NCBI GenBank assembly: GCA_031263985.1
Contig: JAISER010000061.1
Span: 1 to 47,808, forward strand
Direction of reading: 5' to 3'
Source of the DNA: Clostridiales bacterium
Lineage (GTDB): Bacteria; Bacillota; Clostridia; Lachnospirales; JAISER01
Length of the DNA: 47,808 nt
Below the pieces are notes generated by a model that was not told the origin of the DNA, searched no databases, and worked only from the letters and a program-made list of their open reading frames with translations. Of the stretch, positions 8,614 to 17,905 are shown one piece after another. Every line of letters begins with the position of its first letter. Position 1 is the stretch's first letter. The position numbers were made by a program, and so were the translations under genes.

Positions 8614-8642
8614 TTGACAATGGAATATCGCCGTTGTAGTAT
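8614..8642 (+). promoter_or_regulatory. Promoter of the thrC-ABC transporter group
   Basis: Consensus TTGACA (8614-8619), 17-base spacer, TAGTAT (8637-8642). It lies about 125 bases before thrC. No T-box specifier or AGGGTGG-type antiterminator is recognisable in the leader. Confidence 0.65.
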
Positions 8643-8768
8643 AAGACTATGTAAATAAATATCGCATATATGTATAATATGTTATTGCCGCGTTGGTTTT
8701 TTTGTTATCGCCGCCGTCAAAAAAACGGCGCGGCGATCGAATTTTTCAAAGCTAAATCGAGGTGCGTT

Positions 8769-9980
8769 ATGACGAACACAAACAGCGCGATCGACTATCT
8801 TTCGTGTCCCAGATGCGCGGCTAAGCGCTCACCCCACGTCGTTAACCAGCTATGCGAATGCGGCTCGCCGCTTTTGGTCAGGTATGATTTAAAAAAAGCG
8901 GCTGAAAGCCTTAAAAAATCAGACTTGAGCGGAAGAGCGAAAGACCTTTGGCGGTACAGGGAACTGCTTCCCGTTGAGCGGGAAGAGAATATCGTTTCCC
9001 TTGGCGAAGGCTTCACGCCGTCGCTGCCGCTCAAAACAGCCGGCGCGGAAGCGGGCCTCAGCGAGCTTTACATAAAGGACGAGGGCATTACGCCGACAGG
9101 CACGTTCAAGTCCAGAGGCGCGGCGGTAGGGGTTTCCAAGGCCAAGGAACTGGGCGTGCGCACGCTGATTATGCCCACCAACGGCAACGCCGGCGCGGCG
9201 TGGGCGCTCTATGGCGCCAGAGCCGGAATAGACGTGAAGATTATCATGCCTGAGGACGCTCCAGTCATAACGCGCAATGAATGCGCGGCGGCGGGAGCCG
9301 ATCTGCGCTTGGTGAAAGGACTGATAAGCGATTGCGGAAAGATTGTCGCCAGATCCGTTCTCGCGAACGGTTGGTTTGACGCCTCCACGCTGAAAGAACC
9401 GTACCGCATCGAAGGAAAAAAGACAATGGGGTTCGAAATCGCGGAACAGTTCGGCTGGGACCCGCCGGACGCGATATTGTATCCTACGGGCGGAGGGGTC
9501 GGAATTATCGGCATGTTCAAGGCTTTTCAGGAATTGTCCGAGATGGGTTGGATAAGCGGTAAGCCGCCTAAGCTTGTGGCGGTTCAGGCTGAGGGCTGCG
9601 CGCCTATCGTCAAAGCCTTCGAGGCGGGCGAATCTGAATCGGAATTCTGGAAAGACTCCAAAACAGTGGCGTTCGGAATCAATGTGCCCAAAGCGCTGGG
9701 GGATTTCCTTGCGTTGGAGGCCGTTCGCGAAACGGATGGCTGCGCCGTCGCCGTAAGTGACGCGGAGATACTCATGGCGATGCCTGAACTTGCCCGCATG
9801 GAAGGCGTCTTCGTCTGTCCCGAGGGCGCGGCGCTGTACGCGGCGGTGAAGAGATTGTCAAAAACGGGATGGATTAAAAAAAATGACAGAGTGGTAATGC
9901 TGAATACGGGCGCCGGCATAAAATATTCTAACGTCTTGAATTTCTCGCCGCCTTATATCGACGCGGATGAGCGGCTTTAA
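8769..9980 (+). CDS. thrC: Threonine synthase
   Basis: A PLP enzyme that converts O-phospho-homoserine to threonine. The 403-residue product has an N-terminal zinc-ribbon-like segment (Cys13, Cys16, Cys29, Cys31). The PLP lysine is Lys114 in TGTFKSRGAA, and later segments such as PTNGNAGAAWALYGARAG and PTGGGVGIIGMFKAF build the cofactor pocket. The ATG at 8769 is chosen because GAGGTG precedes it; in-frame codons back to 8670 give an unlikely arginine-rich extension. The transporter genes follow 25 bases downstream, suggesting coordinated amino-acid supply, though the substrate of the transporter is not shown by sequence. Confidence 0.93.
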   Translation: MTNTNSAIDYLSCPRCAAKRSPHVVNQLCECGSPLLVRYDLKKAAESLKKSDLSGRAKDLWRYRELLPVEREENIVSLGEGFTPSLPLKTAGAEAGLSELYIKDEGITPTGTFKSRGAAVGVSKAKELGVRTLIMPTNGNAGAAWALYGARAGIDVKIIMPEDAPVITRNECAAAGADLRLVKGLISDCGKIVARSVLANGWFDASTLKEPYRIEGKKTMGFEIAEQFGWDPPDAILYPTGGGVGIIGMFKAFQELSEMGWISGKPPKLVAVQAEGCAPIVKAFEAGESESEFWKDSKTVAFGINVPKALGDFLALEAVRETDGCAVAVSDAEILMAMPELARMEGVFVCPEGAALYAAVKRLSKTGWIKKNDRVVMLNTGAGIKYSNVLNFSPPYIDADERL

Positions 9981-10005
9981 CGAGGACGAATGGAGAGGTG
10001 GACGA

Positions 10006-10671
10006 ATGGGCTTCAACTGGGGTTTCATCGTCAAATTCCTGCCGAATTACGCGGCCGCCGTGGCGCTTACCGTAAAATTGGCCGTTTTAGGCGTTTCACT
10101 GTCAGCGGTCGTAGGGGCGGTCTGCGGTCTGGTCCTCTATTTCAAAGTCAAAGTCGTCAGGACGATAGTTCGGGGGTATATAGAATTGTCACGCAATACC
10201 CCGTTGGTGATACAGCTGTTTTTTCTGTATTACGGGATTCCTAAGCTGGGACTCAAGCTGTCCGGCGAAGCCTGCGCGATTATCGGACTTGCGTTTCTTG
10301 GCGGAGGCTACATGGCGGAGGCTTTCCGCGGCGGCTTAGAGTCCGTAAGCGAGGCGCAACTGGAATCAGGCCTTAGCGTAGGTCTGAACGCATGGCAGAT
10401 GACTCGATTCGTAATACTGCCGCAGGCCCTTTCCGTAGCCGCGCCCGCCTTGGGCGCCAACTGCGTCTTCTTAATAAAGGAGACGTCCGTCGTAAGCGTA
10501 ATCGCTATACAAGACGTCATGTCATTGACAAAAGAGCTTATCGGCATGTACTACAATACATATGAGACGCTGGCGATACTGGTTTTGTGTTATTCGCTGA
10601 TATTGATTCCGGTGTCGTTAGCGTTTTCGCTGATAGAGAGGAGACTGCGCCATGCCGAATTCGGGGATTGA
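10006..10671 (+). CDS. Polar amino-acid ABC transporter permease (HisM/GlnP type) 1
   Basis: A 221-residue integral membrane permease with several hydrophobic segments. The coupling (EAA) loop SGLSVGLNAWQMTRFVILPQ marks the HisMQ/GlnP family and docks on the ATPase. The signature IELSRNTPLVIQLFFLYYG is typical of amino-acid importers. An ATG at 9967 would overlap thrC; I chose 10006 because GAGAGGTG lies at the right distance. Its 3' end overlaps the second permease by 20 bases. It probably forms a heterodimer with that protein. Confidence 0.9.
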   Translation: MGFNWGFIVKFLPNYAAAVALTVKLAVLGVSLSAVVGAVCGLVLYFKVKVVRTIVRGYIELSRNTPLVIQLFFLYYGIPKLGLKLSGEACAIIGLAFLGGGYMAEAFRGGLESVSEAQLESGLSVGLNAWQMTRFVILPQALSVAAPALGANCVFLIKETSVVSVIAIQDVMSLTKELIGMYYNTYETLAILVLCYSLILIPVSLAFSLIERRLRHAEFGD

Positions 10672-11329
10672 CGCGTTGCTCTCCGTCAACAATTTAACGC
10701 GGTTGGGGCAGGGGCTGGCCGTCACGCTGAAGCTCTCTATAATTTCCATCGCTATAAGCTTAGCGCTGGGGCTGATATATGGAATAGCCATGACGACCAA
10801 AAATAAACTCCTTTACGGCCTATTGAAACTCTACCTGGAGGCGTTTCGCGTCATCCCTTTACTGGTATGGCTGTTCCTGCTATTTTTTGGCGGCGCGCGC
10901 GCATTTGGCGCCGACACGGACGGCTTTACGGCGTCCGTAATAGTGTTCTCAATGTGGGGAACCGTCGAAATGGGAGACATCATACGCGGCGCTGTTCAGT
11001 CCATACCGGCGTGTCAGAGGCTGTCGGCCGAGGCGTTGGGCATGACGAAAGCGCGGATTTACCGCCATGTGATAATCCCGCAGGCGGTCAGGCGTTTCAC
11101 GCCGGCCGCGATCAATCTTGTGACAAGAATGATTAAGACCTCATCGCTTGCGGTGTTCGTGGGCGTGACGGAGATTCTAAGGGTAGGCAAGCAGATAATC
11201 GAGTTTAATATGATGAAAAATCCGATGGCTTCGTTCTGGATATACGCCTTCATATTCGTTGTATATTTTATCATATGCTACCCCGTTTCAAGATTATCCA
11301 AAAGACTGGAGGCCAAATGGGAATATTAG
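10652..11329 (+). CDS. Polar amino-acid ABC transporter permease 2
   Basis: A 225-residue paralogue of the upstream permease with a similar helix pattern. The coupling loop is [20 protein letters not shown], and [20 protein letters not shown] replaces the usual RNTP block with RVIP. The start follows AGAGGAG. The N-terminus overlaps permease 1, and the 3' end runs close to or into the ATPase gene, so all parts of the transporter should be co-translated. The substrate is most likely an amino acid; which one is undecided. Confidence 0.9.
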   Translation: MPNSGIDALLSVNNLTRLGQGLAVTLKLSIISIAISLALGLIYGIAMTTKNKLLYGLLKLYLEAFRVIPLLVWLFLLFFGGARAFGADTDGFTASVIVFSMWGTVEMGDIIRGAVQSIPACQRLSAEALGMTKARIYRHVIIPQAVRRFTPAAINLVTRMIKTSSLAVFVGVTEILRVGKQIIEFNMMKNPMASFWIYAFIFVVYFIICYPVSRLSKRLEAKWEY

Positions 11330-11346
11330 CGCGCGGAGATGACAGC

Positions 11347-12081
11347 GTGGAGATTCTTAAAATCAAAGGTCTGAAAAAGACGTATGGCGGCAAGACCGTG
11401 ATTAACGGCGTGGATTTGACGATTAGCCGAGGTGAGGTCGCGGTGGTTCTCGGTCCGTCCGGGTGCGGTAAAACCACGCTGTTGAAATGCGTCAACGGTC
11501 TTGAGTCCCACCAAGGCGGCGTCATACTCTTCAACGGACAGCCGCTGGGTGAAGGCGGGCTGAAATGGACGCTCGCCAGACAGAAGATAGGCATGGTCTT
11601 TCAGAGCTATGACCTGTTTCCGCACATGACGGTTCTGTCAAACGTCATGCTTGGCCCGCTTCGGGCGCAGAAACGAGCGAAAGATGAGGTTTACGCGCAA
11701 GCTTTGGAGCTGCTGGACAGAGTGGGCCTGTCAGACAGGCGAGATGATTATCCCAGACAATTGTCGGGCGGGCAGAAACAACGCATCGCTATTGTCCGCG
11801 CCTTGTGCATGAACCCCGAACTCATGCTGTTTGACGAGGTTACGGCGTCGCTCGACCCGGAGATGGTCAGGGAGGTTCTTGACGTGATGATGGGGCTGGC
11901 TAAGCGAGGCATGACGATGCTGATTGTGACGCACGAGATGGAATTCGCGAAAGCGGCCGCCGACCGAATAATCTTTATGGACGAAGGCGTAATCGCCGAA
12001 GAAAGCGAAGCCGGCGATTTTTTCAAAAGTCCTCGCACGGAACGGGCGAAGCGATTTTTAAACACATTTTACTTTGATTAA
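11347..12081 (+). CDS. Amino-acid ABC transporter ATPase (GlnQ type)
   Basis: A 244-residue ATPase that powers the importer. Walker A is GPSGCGKTT, the Q-loop region is [13 protein letters not shown], the signature is LSGGQKQR, Walker B leads into [12 protein letters not shown], and the switch is VTHEMEF. I use the GTG at 11347, eight bases after GGAG, giving the family-typical start MEILKIKGL. An ATG at 11317 after GGAGG is possible and would overlap the permease stop by 13 bases. The binding-protein gene follows after about 97 bases. Confidence 0.92.
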   Translation: MEILKIKGLKKTYGGKTVINGVDLTISRGEVAVVLGPSGCGKTTLLKCVNGLESHQGGVILFNGQPLGEGGLKWTLARQKIGMVFQSYDLFPHMTVLSNVMLGPLRAQKRAKDEVYAQALELLDRVGLSDRRDDYPRQLSGGQKQRIAIVRALCMNPELMLFDEVTASLDPEMVREVLDVMMGLAKRGMTMLIVTHEMEFAKAAADRIIFMDEGVIAEESEAGDFFKSPRTERAKRFLNTFYFD

Positions 12082-12178
12082 ATTGACATTTCGTTTTTTA
12101 TCTCTCGCGAAGAGAATACGCTGTGAAAACTTTGATTAATTCGGCCATTCATTCTTTATCTTATAGGGAGGAAACGCT

Positions 12179-13132
12179 ATGAAAGGCAAGACGAACGGAA
12201 CATTAAGAACTATGACGGCGCTGGCGGCTGGACTGCTGGCGGCCGGGCTGCTGACGGCGTGTCAACCTAACTCTAATGATACGCCGGCGCAGTCTTCGGG
12301 CGGCGATACGCCGCGGGAACAGGATGCGCAAGAACAGGACGCGCGAGAGCCGGACGCTTCGCAAGCCGAACTGGAGCGGGGAGCCACCGCGGAAATTAGA
12401 GAGAGGGGGAAAGTCAGAATAGCCGTGTTCGCCGATAAGCCGCCGTTCGGTTATCTGGATGAAACCGGCGCGAACGCCGGCTTCGACATCGTTATTGCTA
12501 AACGCGTCGCGAAAGATTTGTTGGGCGATGAAAACGCCGTGGAGTGGGCGCATGTGGAGCCAGCGAACCGCGTTGACTATCTGGAATCGGACAAGGTGGA
12601 TCTGGTGTTCGCTAACTTTACCGTTACGCCGGAAAGGTCGGAGCGCGTTGACTTCGCGCTGCCGTATATGAAAGTGGCGCTGGGCGTCGTCTCTCCGGAA
12701 GCCGCCCCGATAAACGACGTGTCGGATCTGGAGGGCGAACAGCTTATCGTGATAAAGGGAACTACGGCGGAAACTTATTTTACCAATGAATACCCGGAAA
12801 TAGAATTGCTTAAATTCGACGAGATATCAGAGGCGTTCCAAGCTCTGACCGACGGCAGAGGGGCAGGGTTGGCGCAAGACAACACGTTCCTGTTCGCTTG
12901 GGCGAATGAAAACCCCGGATACGCGGTTGGCGTCGGATCGCTGGGCAATCAAGACGTCATAGCGCCGGCTGTGCGCAAAGGCAACGCGGAACTGCTGGAA
13001 TGGCTGAACGAGGAGTTAAGGGCGTTAGGAGAAGAGAGATTCATCCATCAAGCCTACGACGAAGCGCTCGCTCCTATTTACGGAGACGTAGTGAATCCCG
13101 AGGATTTGGTCGTTGAGGGAGGAGAACTCTAA
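12179..13132 (+). CDS. Amino-acid ABC transporter substrate-binding lipoprotein
   Basis: A 317-residue extracellular solute-binding protein of family 3. The signal ends in the lipobox LLTAC (Cys28). A polar, acidic linker with repeated QDA/EQDA/EPDA units separates the lipid anchor from the binding domain. The binding domain begins at about residue 68 with IRERGKVRIAVFADKPPFGY and contains the typical DLVFANFTVTPERSERVDFA segment. The start follows AGGGAGG. It completes a binding protein, two-permease, ATPase importer behind thrC. Family 3 proteins bind polar or charged amino acids; the exact ligand cannot be read here. Confidence 0.92.
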   Translation: MKGKTNGTLRTMTALAAGLLAAGLLTACQPNSNDTPAQSSGGDTPREQDAQEQDAREPDASQAELERGATAEIRERGKVRIAVFADKPPFGYLDETGANAGFDIVIAKRVAKDLLGDENAVEWAHVEPANRVDYLESDKVDLVFANFTVTPERSERVDFALPYMKVALGVVSPEAAPINDVSDLEGEQLIVIKGTTAETYFTNEYPEIELLKFDEISEAFQALTDGRGAGLAQDNTFLFAWANENPGYAVGVGSLGNQDVIAPAVRKGNAELLEWLNEELRALGEERFIHQAYDEALAPIYGDVVNPEDLVVEGGEL

Positions 13133-13183
13133 AGCTTAGCCGCGAAAAAAGACAGCGAATCGCGCTTTGTCATTTTAATATTG

Positions 13184-13244
13184 CCCGGCTTAGCGGCGAA
13201 TCCCACCCAGGATAGCCAATTGTCACAATAAGCCGCTAGCCGGG
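13184..13244 (+). promoter_or_regulatory. Large hairpin in the leader of the dockerin-peptidase gene
   Basis: CCCGGCTTAGCGGC (13184-13197) pairs with GCCGCTAGCCGGG (13232-13244) over 13 bp with one bulged base; the loop is 34 bases. No T-run follows, so it is not a simple terminator. It lies 40 bases before the start codon and could be an mRNA-stabilising or regulatory leader. No known riboswitch core was recognised in it. Confidence 0.55.
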
Positions 13245-13286
13245 AAACGGAGAAAAACGAAAGAAGCTTCCAAGGAGGGAAAACAA

Positions 13287-16200
13287 ATGAAAGGCGAAAC
13301 AATTATAAGACAAAAAAAGAGAGTCCTGACCGCGCTGACGGCGTTAACGCTGACTGCGGGACTTATAACGCCGGTTCACGGCGATAATGGTGATCCCTAT
13401 ACGGGTGAGCTTGTCATCGATTCAGTGAAGGTTATAAACGGAGGGGCCGTTCAAGCCGTTTACAGACCGGACAAAGTTACTGAAAAAGATGGCGAATATT
13501 ACACCTCCGAGCGGGCCGCGTCGATTACGGACCCCAGGATATTTAAGGTCAGCGCGCTTTTGCCCGCGAAAGACGGCGAGGGCGCCCCGTTGATACCGGC
13601 CGACACCGAGACCGCTTACAACGATTTCTTGGCTAACGTCAAATGGATATATGGCGGCAAACCGTTCAGCGAGTGGAAAAAAGCCGCGTCGTCTGGGGTA
13701 AACGGACAGTTTACCGGCGCGCCGTTCATCACGCTGCTTAACAGCGCCGTGAATAAGATCGATGACGGCTACTCGCTTACCGCGGAGATAAAGTTCGATA
13801 CTCCATTGTATGCTTTCTCGACTTCCACGAACGTCCGAACAAACATACCGTACGCGAACTATCCCAACGTTACGCAGGGCAATAATAATTCCTATCATCC
13901 GCAGCTTATTGACTCGCTGGTCGGTTCATACGAATTGGCCGCGCGCTACGATACTGATGACGCCGCCGGCAACGGAGGAAAAGAGATAGATCTCGCCGCC
14001 CGCGACATAAGGCTTACGCTTTATGACTCATTCAACACATGGCCTGAGATCGACCAGTTCGTAAGAGACCTAAAAGCTCAGTCGGAAAGCGGCGGCGGTC
14101 TGATCAATGATCGTTACGTCGGCGTGTCGTCGCTGGCGAAGTCGCTGCGCGGCAACGATATTTGGAACGTAGTCATCGCTCAATCGAAAAGCGCGGCGGA
14201 CGAATACTTAAATGTGACGAAACCGCGCATAGAGACGGATCCTGAAGCGCTTGCCAAAGAAATTCCCGGCGGAAATCAGAAAATCCCCATCTACTTTAAC
14301 GTGATACACGCTGACGAGGTTCCGGGCATCGACGCTAATATCAAGACGATTAAATCGTTTATATATGACGACGTTTTAACGTTCAAATCGGTGAACGAGG
14401 TTGACGAAACCGGGCCTAGCGGCAATTCCAACGGTTACGCGATACCGAAAGACGGAACCGGCGTAACGGAATATTCGTACAAAGTGGATGACGCGCTGGA
14501 CAAATTCATTATAGTCATTACGATTACATCCAACACGGACGGCAGAGAACTTGTTTTAAGAGGCAACGAATACGGGCTTGACCACAACCGTCAGTCCGTG
14601 GCGCAGCGTACTATCGAGTCCGTGGCGCTTACGTCCGATATGCGCAAATGGAACCCCGTTGAATTCAATGAGTATCATGGATATACGTCATCCATGCTCA
14701 TAATGCCCGGCACTGGCCCGCACGCCCCGTATTTCGAGCATGACCTGTTGTATCCGAACGCTCTGGAACACGCCCATACGATGGGCGACGCGATACTGGG
14801 CAGCACGCCGCTTACGAGCTTTACCGTTCCGTACGATTATTGGGTGGACGGTTGGGACGACGGCGGCAGGGGAGCGTCTTACTTCTATTCGTACCTGATC
14901 GGCTCTTTGGGCAGGACAATAGAGATTCCATACGCTAACGAGGATGCCGTGGACGCAGTGTTCACCGCGACAAAATCCCTGATATACGACAGCCTGATCG
15001 ACAGAGACGAGCTTTATCTGAATAAGCTGGAATTCGCGCGCCGCGCGTTGGCTAACGAGGATTTGAAAGACAAAGTCGATTCTTACATAGTCAATCCGTT
15101 CAAAAACGACGAAGTGATCGGAAGACCTAGGGTAACCGATGAAAACGGCGAGGAACTGAAGTATTTCCCGGATTATTATGTAATACCGGTTGACGGAACG
15201 AACCAGAGCAACGTGCCGGAAGCTTATGAAGCTATTGAACAACTGGAACGCAACGGCGTGAAATTTAAAAAGACGTCCGAGGCTGTCACGGTCGATGGAG
15301 CGACGTATCCGGAAGGCGCGTATGTGATCGACATGCGCCAATATTCTCGCAACTTCGCGCAGGCGGCTCTGTCTAAAGGCTACAGGTCATCGTATTTCAC
15401 GGATACCTACGCCGAGGTAACGGTGGATCTGCCGACGCTGCGCGGTTTCAAGGCGATTCCGGTATGGAGCTACGGACTGTTTGACGACGCCGCGCACGAT
15501 GTGACGGACAGCGTCGCGCGACCTGACGCGGCCGCGGAAACCGGCTCTGAATACGTGGTGATCAAGAGCGGTAGCGTTGATGTGATAAGGTTAATTAACA
15601 GGCTGCTGAAAAACGACAAGCCGGTGTCGATAATAACTAGCTACGCGCCGGAAGGCGATATCGGCGATTTCATCGCGAAGCGGGCCGATGTGGTCGCGGC
15701 GCAAAGCGGGCTTACCGCGTTGACGGTTGACTTCCCCAGCGGAGCGGACGGTTTGGCCGCCGTTTCAAAGCCAGCGGTCAAACCTAAAATCGCCGCCATA
15801 GGTTCGCCGTTGACATATTCATACCCGCAGGGCAGTAACGTAACGCCGTTTAAGCTTCTGCTCCCGTATCTGGAATTCGACGAAGCGGACTATTCCATCA
15901 CTACCACCCTGAATAACAGCGTGATACCTGACTATAACGTAGTTCTAAGCTACAATGTCAACGTCGCCTCGACGATAAACGCGAACGCCATCGATAAAGG
16001 GATACCTTATATCGGGATAAGATCGAACGCCGTAACCGGAGCCGCGAATCTTACGAACTTCCAGCTTGGCGCGCGCTCAAGCAGCCCCGGCAGCGCGGAA
16101 GCCACTTTCAAAGCGGATATTTCACTGACTAGCCCTTTGACGTCTTCTCTCTCGAGCCAGGAAGCGGTCTATCTGATATCGTCCGGATTCTTCGGAACCC

Positions 16201-17696
16201 TTCCTGACGGCGTCAAAAAGCTTATAACGATAAAGGAAGGGGAAGACAACTTCATAGGCGGCTGGTGGAGAAACGCGCCAAACTCTGAAAGCGGCTTTGA
16301 TCATACACTAATCGACAATAAAACCGCCGCGATCTACGGACTGGCGGGAGCCGATAAAAACGTCCCTGTGACGTTGATCAATACGGACACCTTCTTTAGG
16401 ATAAACACAAGGTTCTACTGGCCGATCATAGCCCAAGCGATATATTTCGGTTCGTCGGGCATTATAGATGCGCCCAGACCTAACGTTATCGCCGATGTCG
16501 CGACCAGCGGCGAGTGGAGCGCGAAACCTTTAAGCGTATCGCTGGACGTTACGGCTTCCGACGTAACCGGTTCGGAAGCGACGGTCGTCAAACGGCTTTA
16601 CAAACTAAACGACGTTGAACATGAAGCGGCGTACAGCGCTGACGACGCCGAATGGAAGACTCTTGACGACACGGCGCTCGTCGACCTTGAAGGCGAGAGC
16701 TATCTTCATTGGTATGTGGAAAACTCCGATGGGCAGACGAATCAAGGCTCATACGGCCCGTATTATGTGGATGTGACCGCCCCGACAGTAGACAGCGTTA
16801 CTTCCGTGAAGGGAACCGACGGCTTTATAGAACTGACCGTGTCGGCCTCCGACCGGCTTAGCGGCGTCGCGGACTACAAATGGCAGGTTAAAAATGACAA
16901 GAACGAATGGGAAGACTACGGTTCAGGCGCTTCGATATCGGTCAAAAACATATCAGCCGCCGATTTGTTGGAATTCCAAGTCATTGTCAGTGACTTAGCC
17001 GGAAATTCCCATACCCACACGATACCAAACGTCCGAGCGGCGGATACGATCGCGAGCGTCAGGACGAATTCGCCCAGTTTTATAGGCGATCCCGTTGAGT
17101 TCATCGTCTCGCTTCAAGGCGCGCGCCAGGTTCGCACCGTAGCGCTTGAGTTTCAGGTTAATTCCGAAAATCTCGAAGCGGGCGATAATGTTATAGAAAT
17201 CTTGAACAACTTCGAAGCGCTTAAGCTGGAAGGCCGCCCGGACGGCGTAAAATGGACGTCTCTAGGCGATGATCTTTGGAAAGGTGAAGTTACGCTGATT
17301 TATTTGGGTTCAGCCGGGTTCACGTCGGCGGAAAGCGCCGACATATTCAAACTCGGGCGCGTAGCCGGATCGATAGGTTCGTCAAAACTGACGCTTACGA
17401 AATTAACCGTCGGGGAAAACAGCCCTCTCGATCCCGCGGAGATTTCGCGCGACCCCGATGAAGCGAAAAACGATATTGTTAAAAGATATCTGACGTGGGA
17501 CGTTAACCACGATGATAAAGTGGATCAGGCCGACTTAAACCGCGCGCTTATACACTATCGCGCGTCGAAAAATGACAGCGGCTGGGACGAGGCGGATCGC
17601 TACGGATATAAGCCAAGCCAATCGGACGTTAATGGCGACGGCGTCGTAGATCTGATCGACATCCTAGATATATTCACGCATTACAGCGCCCTGTAA
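13287..17696 (+). CDS. Secreted M14-type carboxypeptidase with cohesin-like and dockerin domains
   Basis: 1469 residues. Residues 1-32 are a signal peptide (RQKKR, hydrophobic core, cleavage near PVHG). About 245-560 is an M14 zinc carboxypeptidase-like domain: HADE (His341, Glu344) gives two zinc ligands, GLDHNRQS (430-437) the substrate-binding Asn-Arg, NEYHG (His464) the third zinc ligand, and GRTIEIPY (Glu546) the likely catalytic glutamate. About 620-1060 resembles the long C-terminal extension of bacterial M14 proteins. Two Ig/OmpL-like beta domains follow (about 1075-1250), then a cohesin-like beta domain (1254-1380) and a type I dockerin (1402-1467) with paired calcium loops DVNHDDKVDQADLN and DVNGDGVVDLIDIL. 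Start follows AAGGAGG. The neighbouring SLH protein is the obvious docking candidate. Confidence 0.85.
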   Translation: MKGETIIRQKKRVLTALTALTLTAGLITPVHGDNGDPYTGELVIDSVKVINGGAVQAVYRPDKVTEKDGEYYTSERAASITDPRIFKVSALLPAKDGEGAPLIPADTETAYNDFLANVKWIYGGKPFSEWKKAASSGVNGQFTGAPFITLLNSAVNKIDDGYSLTAEIKFDTPLYAFSTSTNVRTNIPYANYPNVTQGNNNSYHPQLIDSLVGSYELAARYDTDDAAGNGGKEIDLAARDIRLTLYDSFNTWPEIDQFVRDLKAQSESGGGLINDRYVGVSSLAKSLRGNDIWNVVIAQSKSAADEYLNVTKPRIETDPEALAKEIPGGNQKIPIYFNVIHADEVPGIDANIKTIKSFIYDDVLTFKSVNEVDETGPSGNSNGYAIPKDGTGVTEYSYKVDDALDKFIIVITITSNTDGRELVLRGNEYGLDHNRQSVAQRTIESVALTSDMRKWNPVEFNEYHGYTSSMLIMPGTGPHAPYFEHDLLYPNALEHAHTMGDAILGSTPLTSFTVPYDYWVDGWDDGGRGASYFYSYLIGSLGRTIEIPYANEDAVDAVFTATKSLIYDSLIDRDELYLNKLEFARRALANEDLKDKVDSYIVNPFKNDEVIGRPRVTDENGEELKYFPDYYVIPVDGTNQSNVPEAYEAIEQLERNGVKFKKTSEAVTVDGATYPEGAYVIDMRQYSRNFAQAALSKGYRSSYFTDTYAEVTVDLPTLRGFKAIPVWSYGLFDDAAHDVTDSVARPDAAAETGSEYVVIKSGSVDVIRLINRLLKNDKPVSIITSYAPEGDIGDFIAKRADVVAAQSGLTALTVDFPSGADGLAAVSKPAVKPKIAAIGSPLTYSYPQGSNVTPFKLLLPYLEFDEADYSITTTLNNSVIPDYNVVLSYNVNVASTINANAIDKGIPYIGIRSNAVTGAANLTNFQLGARSSSPGSAEATFKADISLTSPLTSSLSSQEAVYLISSGFFGTLPDGVKKLITIKEGEDNFIGGWWRNAPNSESGFDHTLIDNKTAAIYGLAGADKNVPVTLINTDTFFRINTRFYWPIIAQAIYFGSSGIIDAPRPNVIADVATSGEWSAKPLSVSLDVTASDVTGSEATVVKRLYKLNDVEHEAAYSADDAEWKTLDDTALVDLEGESYLHWYVENSDGQTNQGSYGPYYVDVTAPTVDSVTSVKGTDGFIELTVSASDRLSGVADYKWQVKNDKNEWEDYGSGASISVKNISAADLLEFQVIVSDLAGNSHTHTIPNVRAADTIASVRTNSPSFIGDPVEFIVSLQGARQVRTVALEFQVNSENLEAGDNVIEILNNFEALKLEGRPDGVKWTSLGDDLWKGEVTLIYLGSAGFTSAESADIFKLGRVAGSIGSSKLTLTKLTVGENSPLDPAEISRDPDEAKNDIVKRYLTWDVNHDDKVDQADLNRALIHYRASKNDSGWDEADRYGYKPSQSDVNGDGVVDLIDILDIFTHYSAL

Positions 17697-17722
17697 TTTT
17701 ATTTTCAATTATAATTTCCTTG

Positions 17723-17748
17723 CCGCCGCGCGGACGCGCGGCGGTTTT
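17723..17748 (+). terminator. Terminator after the dockerin-peptidase gene
   Basis: A nine-base GC-only stem (CCGCCGCGC with GCGCGGCGG, loop GGAC) followed by TTTT. Five bases later the family A element A2 begins. Confidence 0.75.
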
Positions 17749-17752
17749 GGGC

Positions 17753-17878
17753 TTAGAGCCTGTTTAAGATATCTATTCCACGTCTTTTCGACTCATTTTC
17801 CGCCATGTTTTGTCAGCGTGGCGTTTGCAAAAGCGAGCGAAAAAATCCGCTGAAAGCGAGATCTTGAACAGGCTCTTA
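17753..17878 (+). mobile_element. Family A miniature element, copy A2
   Basis: About 126 bases with inverted ends: left TTAGAGCCTGTTTAAGATAT, right ending AGATCTTGAACAGGCTCTTA. The centre shares CCGCCATGTTTTGTCAGCG and AATCCGCTGAAAGCGAGATC with A3 and A5. It has no open frame of its own. It separates the peptidase gene from the SLH gene, whose ribosome site starts about a dozen bases further on. Confidence 0.82.
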
Positions 17879-17905
17879 CAAAAAGACGAACAAGGAGCGA
17901 TCCAT

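Noticed and set aside
8646..8768. T-box or threonine attenuator before thrC
   Set aside because: No AGGGTGG-like antiterminator, no specifier loop and no terminator between promoter and gene.
13133..13286. c-di-GMP riboswitch before the surface peptidase gene
   Set aside because: The conserved GEMM core is absent; only the bulged hairpin is present.
14688..15341. 217-codon minus-strand frame inside the peptidase gene
   Set aside because: It is an antisense shadow of a clear coding region with intact zinc-peptidase motifs on the plus strand.
17810..17905. Longer start for the SLH anchor protein
   Set aside because: The extra 32 codons lie in element A2 and would bury the signal peptide; AAGGAG supports the ATG at 17906.
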